Below are positions 1 through 31,720 of a stretch of DNA of 64,000 nt, piece after piece. The stretch covers positions 3,118,501 to 3,182,500 of the forward strand of contig NC_051071.1 in the NCBI RefSeq assembly GCF_004664715.2, written 5' to 3'. Made by a program: the position numbers and the translations under genes. The stretch comes from Peromyscus leucopus (lineage: Eukaryota; Chordata; Mammalia; Rodentia; Cricetidae). Within the stretch, counting starts at the first letter, position 1. Every line of letters starts with the position of its first letter. The notes beneath the pieces were generated by a model. The model saw nothing but the letters and a program-made list of their open reading frames with translations. It made no database searches and was not told the origin of the DNA.

Positions 1-2259
<2,259 letters not shown>

Positions 2260-2750
2260 CCCAGGAGGGCTGCACCTGTGTCTGCCCTGCTGTCCCAGAC
2301 ACACACACCACGTGTCAGCAGGTGTCTCTTTCGTTGTGTAGCTGTGTAAGGTCCAAGGGCTGGGGAGACATGGCCCCCAAGCCAACCTTCAGAACCTGCC
2401 AGGACCTGGAAATGCGTGGACTGAAAGTGCCCGAGGCGGTCTTCGGGGGCAGAGGATAAAGGGGCGAGGCAGTCAGGAGTGGCACCTCCTGGAGGGCCAC
2501 AAGCATGGCAGGGCTGAGCAGGACAGGGAGGGATATGACACACCTGCTGTCCCCGTTACAATGCCTGGGGCCTCGTCTCCTGCCCTTCCCACACCAGTAG
2601 CTTCAGGGGAGAACATGCCTAATGTTTCTAAAGTCATTGGTTCTTACTTCCTCGTGGTGTCTAATGTGTGCTGATATGTGGCCATTTTGTCAGAGAAAAC
2701 AATTCACATCTGCCTTGCCAAGCTAATAAATGCAATTACAGCCACTTATT
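2260..2750 (+). other. Stx18: Stx18 3' UTR
   Basis: Begins after the TAG at 2257-2259 and runs to about 15-25 bp past the AATAAA at 2725-2730. The exact cleavage base is inferred. The roughly 490-bp length assumes this first canonical hexamer is used. No interspersed repeat was seen within it. Confidence 0.75.
2725..2730 (+). terminator. Stx18: Poly(A) signal for Stx18
   Basis: Canonical AATAAA in the context agctAATAAAtgcaa, followed within 30-50 bp by a GT-containing stretch (tcggtgagtctcc) that could be the downstream element. It is the only canonical hexamer I see on the plus strand between the stop codon and 2760. Confidence 0.75.
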
Positions 2751-3114
2751 GCAGTCGGTGAGTCTCCACTGAGCAGCTCTGGCTGCCACCTGGCTGGACA
2801 GGCAGACTCTGGTGCCCTCCACTAGACCTCTCTCCTGCCCTGGCCCCCAGCATGTGAACAGCAAAGCAGGGCCCAGGGCATGTGAAGCCTGGTTTCCTGC
2901 CTCTGGGTCCTAGCAGCTCGTGTTCCAGGAAGGGTGTGGATTCAGAAGAGCGGGCCTTCTGCCCTTGTTCCTGCATATCTGCCCCTCTAGAAGAGACCAC
3001 GGGGTTGCCTAAGGAGAACTGGAAGCGTGCAGCACACGGCCTGCATCTGTGCACAGATTTATGCTGGTGTCACCCAATTCCTGCTGAAGCGCATGAGTAC
3101 AGACAGTCCAGTGT
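2751..3114. other. Intergenic gap between convergent Stx18 and Nsg1
   Basis: About 370 bp between the inferred 3' ends of the two convergent genes. No repeat, open frame with known homology or structural motif was recognised. If either gene uses read-through or distal polyadenylation, this gap would be transcribed from both strands. Confidence 0.6.
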
Positions 3115-3137
3115 GCGGCTCAGGCGCCCACGAGCTC

Positions 3138-3143
3138 TTTATT
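3138..3143 (-). terminator. Nsg1: Distal poly(A) signal for Nsg1
   Basis: TTTATT on the plus strand, so AATAAA on the Nsg1 sense strand, in the context gcAAATAAAgagct. Use of this site gives a 3' UTR of about 1.5 kb, which fits the size of mammalian Nsg1 mRNAs as I remember them. A GT-containing stretch (ctggactgtctgta) follows downstream on the sense strand. Confidence 0.6.
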
Positions 3144-3192
3144 TGCTGAGTGAACGTGAGAAGTTACATCGGGGGGTTGACAGTGGGTGAGG

Positions 3193-3226
<34 letters not shown>
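3193..3226 (-). repeat. Nsg1: (CAG)11 trinucleotide tract in Nsg1 3' UTR
   Basis: Eleven uninterrupted TGC/CTG units on the plus strand, so CAG on the Nsg1 sense strand. The tract lies about 50 bp upstream of the distal poly(A) hexamer. The polyleucine and polyalanine frames it creates are by-products, not genes. Confidence 0.95.
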
Positions 3227-3303
3227 AGAAAACACAGTGGGGCTTGCCTGCTGCACTCCTGTGGTCGCTGAGTCAGATCCTGTGCAGGACAAGCTTTGGC
3301 ACG

Positions 3304-3309
3304 TTTATT
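3304..3309 (-). terminator. Nsg1: Alternative poly(A) signal for Nsg1
   Basis: A second AATAAA on the sense strand (plus strand cgTTTATTgc), 166 bp upstream of the distal one. Its use would remove the CAG tract from the message but keep the G-rich duplication. Confidence 0.4.
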
Positions 3310-3347
3310 GCTCTTCATGCATTCCTCACAGCTTCCCAACGCCCTCC

Positions 3348-3416
3348 AAACATGTGACTGTGTGGACCCCCCCCCCAAACATGTGACTGTGTGGACCCCC
3401 CCCCACCCCACCCCTG
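3348..3416 (-). repeat. Nsg1: 29-bp tandem duplication with long G runs (sense strand)
   Basis: The unit aaacatgtgactgtgtgga followed by about ten C occurs twice in tandem (3348-3376 and 3377-3405) and is followed by ccaccccacccc. On the Nsg1 sense strand this is a run of G4+ blocks separated by single T, able to form a G-quadruplex. Confidence 0.85.
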
Positions 3417-3551
3417 TGCTGAGCTCATGGTCTTTGTTTGGGAACACTCCAACAGTAAAGTATTTTGTCTCAGTAGCACACCTCAGGAAACAACAGTGTA
3501 GCTGACGGTGGTCACCATGCTTGTTCACAAAGGATCTCCAACTATTTGCCA

Positions 3552-3557
3552 TTTATT
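3552..3557 (-). terminator. Nsg1: Possible proximal poly(A) signal for Nsg1
   Basis: A third AATAAA on the sense strand (plus strand ccaTTTATTtct). Use of this site would drop both the CAG tract and the G-rich duplication. Only the hexamer supports it. Confidence 0.35.
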
Positions 3558-4647
3558 TCTGACCTACTAAGGAACACTGAAACTTCCGACATGCCCACCG
3601 GAAACAACACAGTCTGAGAACACGGAAGAAAACAACCAGGAATAGCTTTTTCTATTTAATTGTCTTACACATTTAGTTTACCTACTGGTGATTTTGTAAA
3701 CATATACTTTAATGTCAAGATTCAGATTGAAACATAAACATACTTTTCTTACAAAGATTGTGGACTCAAATATTCTCTTTGCAAGGTGCCACACCAGCCC
3801 CCCACCAGCCATCCTGCCCCTTTCTCACAGCACAGGAGTCACATCTGTTCACAGATTAAAAGCTAAGTAGCCTTGGCTTACCCAAAATTACATTTTCACT
3901 TTGCCCACCCAGCTAATAAAACGAAGAACCAAAATCACCTGCATTACAGGGCTGTACGTGCAAACATATTCATAACAGGAAAGAAAAGGGCCGGTGGGGT
4001 TTCTTCCTATCTAGCACATCACCAGCAGACAGCCCACCCACAGGAAAACAGGCTCTGCAACCCTTGGCCCAGAGCCAGCTCCTCCCACCCCATCCTTGTA
4101 CTCTGCTCAGTGCACATACCAAAGAGAACCTCCCAGAACTGCCCTGGCAGGGGCTGCCCGGGCTGCATTGTAGCGCACGCTTCCCTTCTCTGTGCCACTT
4201 ACCAGCGCATTTTGGCAGTCGGCACTGCTGCCAGCAAAGCACGGGATCGCTCTAGATATGGCTATGGAGCAAGGTCTGCAGATAGCAAAGGGGCATCAAA
4301 GAAAAAAAAAACCCACTGAACGCACTGCTCTGATGGCCTGACCCCGGGCATAGCCAGTGTCAATTCTCTTTTGACGGCATCCAGTGAATCCCAGTGAAGG
4401 AGCTGAATGAAGACTCCTCAGCATGGACAGTGGCCTCAAGCTCTCTAAGCAATGCTGAGATGCGCTGGTTTCTATGCCTGTGGGTGGTCCGCAGCGAGTT
4501 TTATTTGCAAAGCAGCATTAGCAAACAGAAGCAATTGCACCGTAAATGAGTAACCTCTAAATTATCGGTAATTATATTTAATGAAATGTCCCTCAAAGTC
4601 CCTTTGTTGCCTTCAAGTGACACGTTGTAAGGAACCCGCCCAGCTCG

Positions 4648-25009
<20,362 letters not shown>

Positions 25010-25095
25010 CCCACGCCCGGCTCCGGCAAGTCTGGGCTCCGAGCGCGCTCCGAGGCTCCGCGTCGCCCGCTCTCGCGTGCAGCAATGGCGGAGGC
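25010..25095 (-). other. Nsg1: Nsg1 non-coding first exon (5' end uncertain)
   Basis: The 3' boundary at 25010 is set by GGGCGTGGG|gtgagt on the sense strand, the best donor in the island. The 5' end is inferred from the CCAAT box 25-110 bp further up. The sense strand here contains GCCGCCATTGCTGC, a YY1-like/initiator-type sequence often found at neuronal CpG promoters. Confidence 0.5.
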
Positions 25096-25119
25096 GGCGC
25101 CGCGGCCGGGGGATCAGCG

Positions 25120-25124
25120 ATTGG
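25120..25124 (-). promoter_or_regulatory. Nsg1: CCAAT box upstream of Nsg1 exon 1
   Basis: ATTGG on the plus strand (sense gaacCCAATcgc), inside the CpG island and about 110 bp upstream of the exon-1 donor. NF-Y type; spacing suggests a start site near 25030-25070. Confidence 0.45.
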
Positions 25125-25430
25125 GTTCTGCGCCTCCCGCCTCCGCGCGCCGCCTCCTTCCTGCCGCTCCCGAGGGCCGCGCGCGGGAGTGCGCGTGGGG
25201 CCGCGCCGATGCGCCTCCGCCTTGACGCAGCGCCGCCCGCGCGCGGATCGGCCGCACAAAGGAGCACGCGGCTGCGGTGGCGGGGGGGTCCCCCGGGGAC
25301 CCCGCGCGCGACCAGACCGGGGGAAGGAGAACCTGAGGCTCCCGATGCCGGGCTGGGGGAATACCCCGGCGGGCTGCGCAACCCTGGGGTGGTGGTCGAG
25401 CGCGGGGCGGTCGGGAGGGAGGAAGGGAAG

Positions 25431-27700
25431 GGAGGGGGAAGATGCTGGGAAGCCCGCGAGCCCCAAAGGGAGGGAAAGAGGTTCCGGCCCACCACTGAGC
25501 AGATTTGAGGGTCCCGAAGGATGACGAAGGTTTTCGGAAGACAGTGGATGACAGACCTAGGTGGCTCTTAGTGTTAGGCTGGGTGGGAGAGGGATAAAAA
25601 ATGAGGGCGTGTCTCTATAAAAAGAGGGAGGTTTCGGGGTGTGAGGTAGTGCTGTCCTTTGGCTAGGGATGCCTGCCTGGAATGTGAGGACAGAAGGAGA
25701 GGTGTTCAGAGATTAAGGTGCCGCCAGGAGAGGCAGGCTAGCCAAAGCTGTCTGTGGTTAGGGCGGAAAGGAAGGCAAGGATCTCCCCACCGCAGCCGCA
25801 GCTCGCCTGGATAATACAGAGACCCAGAAGGAAGACCCGGGTTCTAGCCTGACTGGTGCCCCAGGCAGCCTGACTGGTGCCCCAGGCAGCTGTCGCAGAT
25901 ACCCAGATGAAGGCCACTGCACTTTACAGATCTCTAGCTAGCCTTGCTTGCAGGACGCAGGGAAAGAAACTCTACTTGGATATGGGAGCGAATCTCCAAA
26001 AAGGAGTAGGGCTGCGGGTACCAGAGGAGCAGTACCCCACTACCCGCGACCACCGTTCTGTTGCCCTGAAAACTTAACTGTCCCCATGGTTGTTACCTGG
26101 GGTCTAAACATCCCCCAGAGGACCCTGAGGAATAACAGAAACCTATAGGTCAGGAACAGCCAGGTTCCAAACTCCGGGAGGGCCCCCTTCGTTAAAGCGG
26201 GGTTGGGAGTGGGGGTGCTGCCGGGGCTTCCCTGCCCAGGCTTCCGGTAAGGTCCAGGCTGCCTTTGAGTCAAAGCAGACCAGTCTGGCCAGAGCCCAGA
26301 GTTCCTTCTAAGGCGCCTTACCGGGCAGAGGGAAGGGCCTTCAAGGTACCTGTATGACATCAGTTTGCCCTCTTGGCAGCAGAGAATGGAGTTAGAAACC
26401 ACCCAGGGACCAGCCTGCAGGCATCAGGGGACCTGCCAGTCAGGCTGCCTGGTTTGTGCAAAAGAGTAGCTTTATCTCCATCTCAGCTGTTTTCAGTTCC
26501 CAGCACTAGCCTACTCGCTCTGGAGTCAGAATACATCCAAGGAGCAATAAGGTTGGCCCGCCCTCTCCCTCCAAGACTGCTGAGGACCAGGCTGTCCCAG
26601 AGACAGCTACAGTCATGCTGTGGCTTGCTGGCCTGGGCATTGCTCTTTCCTTTCGTGTGGTTTCCTTTGCTTATATCTGGACCCCATGAAGGGCACAGGA
26701 AATGCAAAGTACATAAGACACACTGTCGTCGTCGTCGTCCCGTGTCCACCCCCCACCCCCCACCCCCCCCCCCGACAAAGCATCAGCTCCCACCAGGGCA
26801 GTGACAGAATCAGAACAGGGCGTATGCTCAGTGGAGGAACTAAGTCCAGGGAGGAAAGAGTTTAGCGGCAGCATATTCGCTTCCTGTGGCTCCTGGAACA
26901 CATGACCCACAAACTAGCAACTCTAAAAAATCAGAAAGGTGTTCACAGCTCTGGGGGCCAAAAGTCCACAGTTCAGGTGTGGGCAGGGCCCCGCTCCCTC
27001 TGGAGGCTCCAGAGGAGAACCTCTTCCTCTTCTGGCTTTGGTGGCCCAGGTAGTCCTTGACTTGTGGCCACATCACTCTCCCTTGGCTTCACATTAATCC
27101 CAGCATGGCCCTCCCCCTAGCTTGTGTGTCTCAGCTCATCACTGAGTTGGGACCTGCTCACCCAGTGTCTTCACTGAATCATAGCCATTTGTTGTAAGTC
27201 GGTGTGTGTGGTAGCCATTGAGCCATATAAAGTCAGGCTCACGGATCCCCAGCATCAGGACATGGGCAGATCTTTAGAGGGCCACCATTCAACTCACAGA
27301 CATCAAGGACACAGTGCTTTGGGGGCCCAAGGACTTGGAAAAGGTGATGAAGATGGCTCTGGGGAAGTCAGGGGCTTAGCCAGGGAGGGGTTATGTTGAA
27401 GAGGCCAGGGTCAGAAATGCCACATTGTGGCACCAGCCAATTAAGTGACCTCAACTCCATTCTAGCACCCACAATCTAATCCCCAGGGCCACAAAGGATT
27501 GTTGAGAGAATGTGTGATTTATGCAGGTGAGTCTTGAAAGTATACCTCAGCGTCCCTCACTTCACCTGTCACTACCGAGACAAAGCCACCCCCCACCCTA
27601 GCATTCAGATGCTGTTCCTCAACCTGCCATCCCAAGCCAAGGTTTTCTGTGCCTTCCCCTGTTTTATTGGTTGAATTCCAGACTGTCACAGTGACACCTT
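25431..27700. other. Upstream flank of Nsg1, largely unique
   Basis: Contains a 21-bp tandem duplication (agcctgactggtgccccagg type) near 25848-25889 and a (GTC)5 plus C-rich run at 26725-26775. An ancient mammalian repeat remnant lies around 26870-27110 ('gttcacagctctgggggcca', 'ggaggctccagaggagaacc'). I found no exon. A transcript divergent from the CpG island is possible but is not shown by the sequence. Confidence 0.6.
26725..26775. repeat. (GTC)5 followed by C-rich run
   Basis: Five GTC units at 26725-26739, containing CpG at each unit junction, are followed by interrupted runs of C up to 26775. The minus strand of the C-rich part has four or more G blocks. Confidence 0.9.
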
Positions 27701-27767
27701 ATTTATGAGTTGGTTTTCTGTTACTATGATGAACCCTGGAGGCTGAGTACTCTATAAAGAAAAGTTT

Positions 27768-27947
27768 GCCAGGTGGTGGTGATGCATGCCTTTAATCCCA
27801 GCACTCGGGAGGCAGAAGCAGACAGATCTATGTGAGTTTGAGACCAGCCTGGTCTACAGAGAGAGTTCCAGGACAGGCTCCAAAGCTACACAGAGAAACC
27901 CTGTCTTGAAAACCAAATAAAATAAAATAATATAAAACAAAACAAAA
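27768..27947 (+). mobile_element. B1 SINE inserted in an older rodent repeat
   Basis: gccaggtggtggtgatgcat start, tttaatcccagcactcggga, then gacaggctccaaagctacac and an A-rich tail (aaataaaataaaata). The flanks (tactatgatgaaccctgg before, gcatttagctcacagttc after) belong to one interrupted older repeat. Confidence 0.9.
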
Positions 27948-28062
27948 AGTGCATTTAGCTCACAGTTCTGAGGTTCAAAGGCATAAATCCACATAGGCTT
28001 AGTTAGCCCTGTTGAGGTGGTCCAGGTGATTGCCATCTTGACAGGACCTAGAATCGCTTAGA

Positions 28063-28084
28063 AGACAAGCCTCTGGGCATGTCT
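28063..28084. promoter_or_regulatory. p53-type response element (consensus match)
   Basis: Half sites AGACAAGCCT (28063-28072) and GGGCATGTCT (28075-28084) each match RRRCWWGYYY at all ten positions, with a 2-bp spacer. The element lies inside a rodent repeat about 3 kb upstream of Nsg1 exon 1. Confidence 0.5.
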
Positions 28085-28399
28085 GTGGGGGAGTCTCTAG
28101 GTTGTGTTCATTGAGATGGAAAGGTCCACCCTGAATGTTCGAGCCATGTGACCAGATGCACCTAACAAAAGCAATTTAAGGAGGAAGGATTTCTCTTGGC
28201 TCACACTGTGAGTGCGCAGTCCATCACGGTGGGGAAGGAAAGGCGTGGTGGCTGGAGTGCGGTGCAGCTGGTCACATTGCATCTGCAGTCAGAAAGCAGA
28301 GGGGCATGCTGCTGCTCTGCTGCTCTGCTGCTGCTCTGCTGCCTTCTCCTTTTTGTTCAGTCTGGGACCCCAGCCTTGGGATGGTGCTCGCACATTCGG

Positions 28400-31300
28400 G
28401 GTGTGGCCTTTGGGGACAAAGAACTATGGCCTGGTTTGAATCATGACTGTCTCTTAGGATGTTGGGCAAGTGGACTAATCTCTCTGTGCCTCAGTTTCCC
28501 CATCTATAAGATAGAAATTGTGATAAACCTCCATAGTGGTATTCTGAGACTCAGAACTATCACTACCTAGTTCCTGTCGTTTCTGTTATTGGTGCTTGGG
28601 CTTCTAAATTCTGACCCCTTGCCATTGCTAGTTTTACTTGCCCCCGCTGGACAGGCAAGATGAGGGATACTTTTTATGGTTGTATTGTTAGCCCCTTGGC
28701 TGGCTAAGGGAATTCATCCTTGGGAGTACTGTGTGCATCTTTGCAACTCAGTACCCAGTTCCTGGCTACACAGCTCCTCACAAGCCTGGGGTGGACTTCA
28801 GGGTCTTGACAGCTTCTAGACATCTGTACCCTCTCATCTGATCCCAGGACAGGCTTCATAGAAACTTTGGTGGCTAGCAAAGCCTTGCCCTGCCTTCCAC
28901 TGCATGGCCACATCAAACCGGAGATCCTTTATCCATTTTTTTAAGGATGATATTAACAGTTACCTGGTGTTCCCCTTTCTCAGCTCCTGGTACATCCTAC
29001 ATCCTACTCTACTTGCTATGGTTTCTTGGTACACACTGTCACTGCACACACCCTCAGTACTGATGTATTCCATCCCACCTGTCAACTGTCAGTCAGCACA
29101 CAGATTCGGTTTAGGGAGACGGGTTTTGGTGAGTGTGAGGAATCGTGTGCTCCAGCTACATCCCCAGCCCACATCTCTTTCCCAGATGCTGCCTCCTCCA
29201 CCCAGAATGTCTCCTCACCTCCTTGTCCTAATGGTTAGACCTTCCCCTTCAAAGCCTTCACCCAACATAGCCTCCTCTTTATAACTGGCCTCACTCTCTA
29301 CATTCTTCTATCATTTCTTTTTTCAGTGTGCCTTGTATCTAAAATGGGTATTGTGCTCCAGCAACCCCACCCCCACACCAAGCAGGCTCCACCTCTTAAA
29401 GGTCCCAGCACCTCATAATATCACACTGGGGACCAAGTCCCAACACCTGAAATATGCTCTGAGTGGTCCATCCAATGGGCATCCACTTACCGTACACTCT
29501 GTCCCAATACACTCAGAAAGTGTGAAACCCACATTCCAAGTCACAGTGAGGAAATTCAAGTCCAGTTCATGCTAGAGGCAGGGTTGCCCGTGGCACCATT
29601 GTGACATTCCGTCTCCTAGGTTTGTCCTTACTTCAAAACACTCATTCATGGAAAACTCCAAGCATCACCAAAGCGCATAATGTGTACACAAAAATATGAG
29701 CACAATTTGCAGTGGTCCCTAACATTTTATTTGCCCCCATGCTCCCTAGTGCTTAGCCACACAAACCAGCCAGAAATGGTCAGGTAACAAAGGGGCTGTC
29801 TCTGTTTCTTAGCTTAATGTTCATAGGAACAGAATAAACATTATTATGGGGCCCAGAGGCATACAGACTGGCCTATATATATACATGTGTTTGGTGTTGG
29901 GCTGGCATGAGATCATTTTAAAGACTCATTAACATCTCAATGATTGCTAATTTTCCCAAATTACTTTTAAGACCCATTTCACTCTGAGCTGTGAGCCCCT
30001 TGGCCTTCTGGGAAAGGCTGTGGTGAGGGTCCTCTCTGGACCTCAGCTTCCTCTTCTATGGATGGGTAGGAATGGCCACAAAGCTCGGTGTCTGATGCAC
30101 AGTGCGAGAAGACTTGTCAAACGCTCCCACTTGCTCCCCCAGTTTGGGATTTCAAATCCAAGCTCTTTAGTTTTGTGCCAACTCTAACTTGAGTTAGCAG
30201 CATAGACAGCCGTAGCAAAGCTGGACTAGACAGAGATGGGCGTGCTTCTCAGGGGAATTGACTGGGTGGGTATGGATGCAGAGCAGCCTGACCAGCCAGC
30301 TGCAGGCTGAGCCCCCCCAGCATGTTGGCAGCAGAGCTCAAGTCAAGTCTACAGGCCCCAGGCCCAGAAAGCTGATGGTGTTAAGTCTCAGAACCTGAGA
30401 ACCTGTAAAGGGCATCAGTTTGAGTGTCGGGGCCACAGCATAGCAGCCCTAAGCTCTGATGGCCAAAGGCAATGGGGGAGTGTCTGACTCCAGCAGAGAT
30501 AGAGTCCTTCTTCCTGTTGAGATTGATCTGACAGAGCTGGCTGATGGTGCCCACTAGATCAAGGGCAGATCCTACCCACACAGTCTACCAATCCACATGC
30601 CAGCCTCCTCAGACCACCCAGAAACAGGGCTTCACCAGCCTTTTTGGGGTGCTGCTTAGGCACCAGGCTGACCCTAGGGCCACCTGTCACACACAAACAA
30701 ACTTCAGGCACCACACTGTGGTTGGCCTTGCCGTATTGTGCAGACAACAGGTGCTCAGACCCTCTCTCAGGAACAGGAGTTCCTCAGTAGGACCATGGCC
30801 CTCTTCAGTGGACTTGAGGCTGGCCACACTCCACCAAAGCCATCCCCATCCTTCCAGGTGCCCACCCCTGTCCCACCTCCTGCTGGTTCAATGCTTGTGC
30901 CTCAGCAGAGGTCCCTCCAGAGGCCCCTCGGACCCCACACCCTACCAGGACTTTGTAGGACACCCCTGGGAAGCAGCAAGCTCTCCTCAACTTCTGAGCT
31001 TCACTTAGAAGGCAGGCCCTTCCTGACTGGTACAAATGCCACCCCCACCTGGAAACTTCCTAGAGCCTCAAGAGGGAAGCCCCGTTGTCTCCTCCAGGGC
31101 AAGAGTTCAATAGCAAGGATAATGACCAGGACAAGGATGGAAAGAAATCCTTTCTCTTCCATTCTTTCTTTTCTTTTCCTTTCTTTCTTTTATATTTTCA
31201 TCTTCACAAATATTGAGCAGTGGAGGGGGTAGATATGATTGTACCCATTTTGCAGATGGAGGAGAAGCAGCAATCATTTTAAATGACCGTGCTGAGAACT

Positions 31301-31405
31301 GCCACACTGCAGTGAGTACCAAAGCCACCAGTGTGTTCTCCAGGTGTTCCTCCAGCCACACGACAGGAGGCAGCCACCAACGCAGGTGATGCCCAGTGTG
31401 ATGAT
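28400..31405. other. Intergenic: ancient repeats and unique sequence
   Basis: A MIR-like remnant lies at 28440-28560 (ctcagtttccccatctataa). An L2-like stretch is at about 29160-29300 ('tcctcacctccttgtcc', 'gaccttccccttcaaagcc'). An AT-rich non-repetitive segment lies at 29790-29990. MIR-like pieces near 30030-30070 and 31230-31290 complete what I recognise. No exon was found. A short TTTCT-rich tract is at 31155-31195. Confidence 0.55.
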
Positions 31406-31720
31406 TGACACTGATTGTCAACTTGACAGGGTGTAGGATCACTCAAGAGACATACCTGTGTGTGTGCCTGTGAAGGACTTTCTAGAGTGGGCCCATTAAG
31501 GTGAGATGGTCCAACCTGAATGTGGATGACACCATTCTATGGGCTGGGGTCCTGGAGTGAACAAAAACGAGAAACTGAGCTGGTCAGGATCATTCATCTC
31601 AGCTTCCCGGCTCCAGATGCCATGTGACCAGCTACCCCAGTCCCTGCCACTGTGACTTCTGAGCCCCAAACTGTGAGCTGAAATGAAGCCCCCTTTCACC
31701 TGAAGAACTCAGTCTGCCTG
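31406..31720 (+). mobile_element. Rodent medium-reiteration repeat copy
   Basis: 'gattgtcaacttgacagggt', 'ccattctatgggctgggg' and 'gatgccatgtgaccagct' occur in the order of the same family seen inverted at 28220-28395 and 41470-41765. It is diverged and non-coding. Confidence 0.6.

Larger units (their letters stand above)
3115..4647 (-). other. Nsg1: Nsg1 3' UTR
   Basis: Sequence downstream of the Nsg1 TAG (plus-strand 4648-4650) to about 20 bp past the most distal AATAAA. It contains a (CAG)11 tract, a G-rich 29-bp tandem duplication and an AT-rich segment at 3640-3790 that reads like typical conserved 3' UTR sequence. No SINE was recognised inside. The 3' boundary is inferred. Confidence 0.7.
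27700..28400. mobile_element. Rodent medium-reiteration repeat, two oppositely oriented parts
   Basis: Around 28020-28140 the plus strand reads 'ttgacaggacctagaatcgc' and 'ctctgggcatgtctgtgggg'. At 28220-28395 it reads 'gtgcagctggtcacattgca' and 'cagtctgggaccccagcc', which elsewhere in this family are on the opposite strand (compare 31406-31720 and 41470-41765). The two halves are therefore inverted copies. I do not assign a database name. An interrupted CTG/CTCTG stretch lies at 28309-28342. Confidence 0.65.

Noticed and set aside
3150..3386. Open frame with a long leucine run
   Set aside because: It is the (CTG)11 tract read in one frame, lies antisense in the Nsg1 3' UTR and has no family signature.
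4410..4430. Possible second RE1 in the Nsg1 3' UTR (cctcagcatggacagtggcc)
   Set aside because: The left half site lacks the CC of CAGCACC and the spacing is short. Only the right half resembles RE1.
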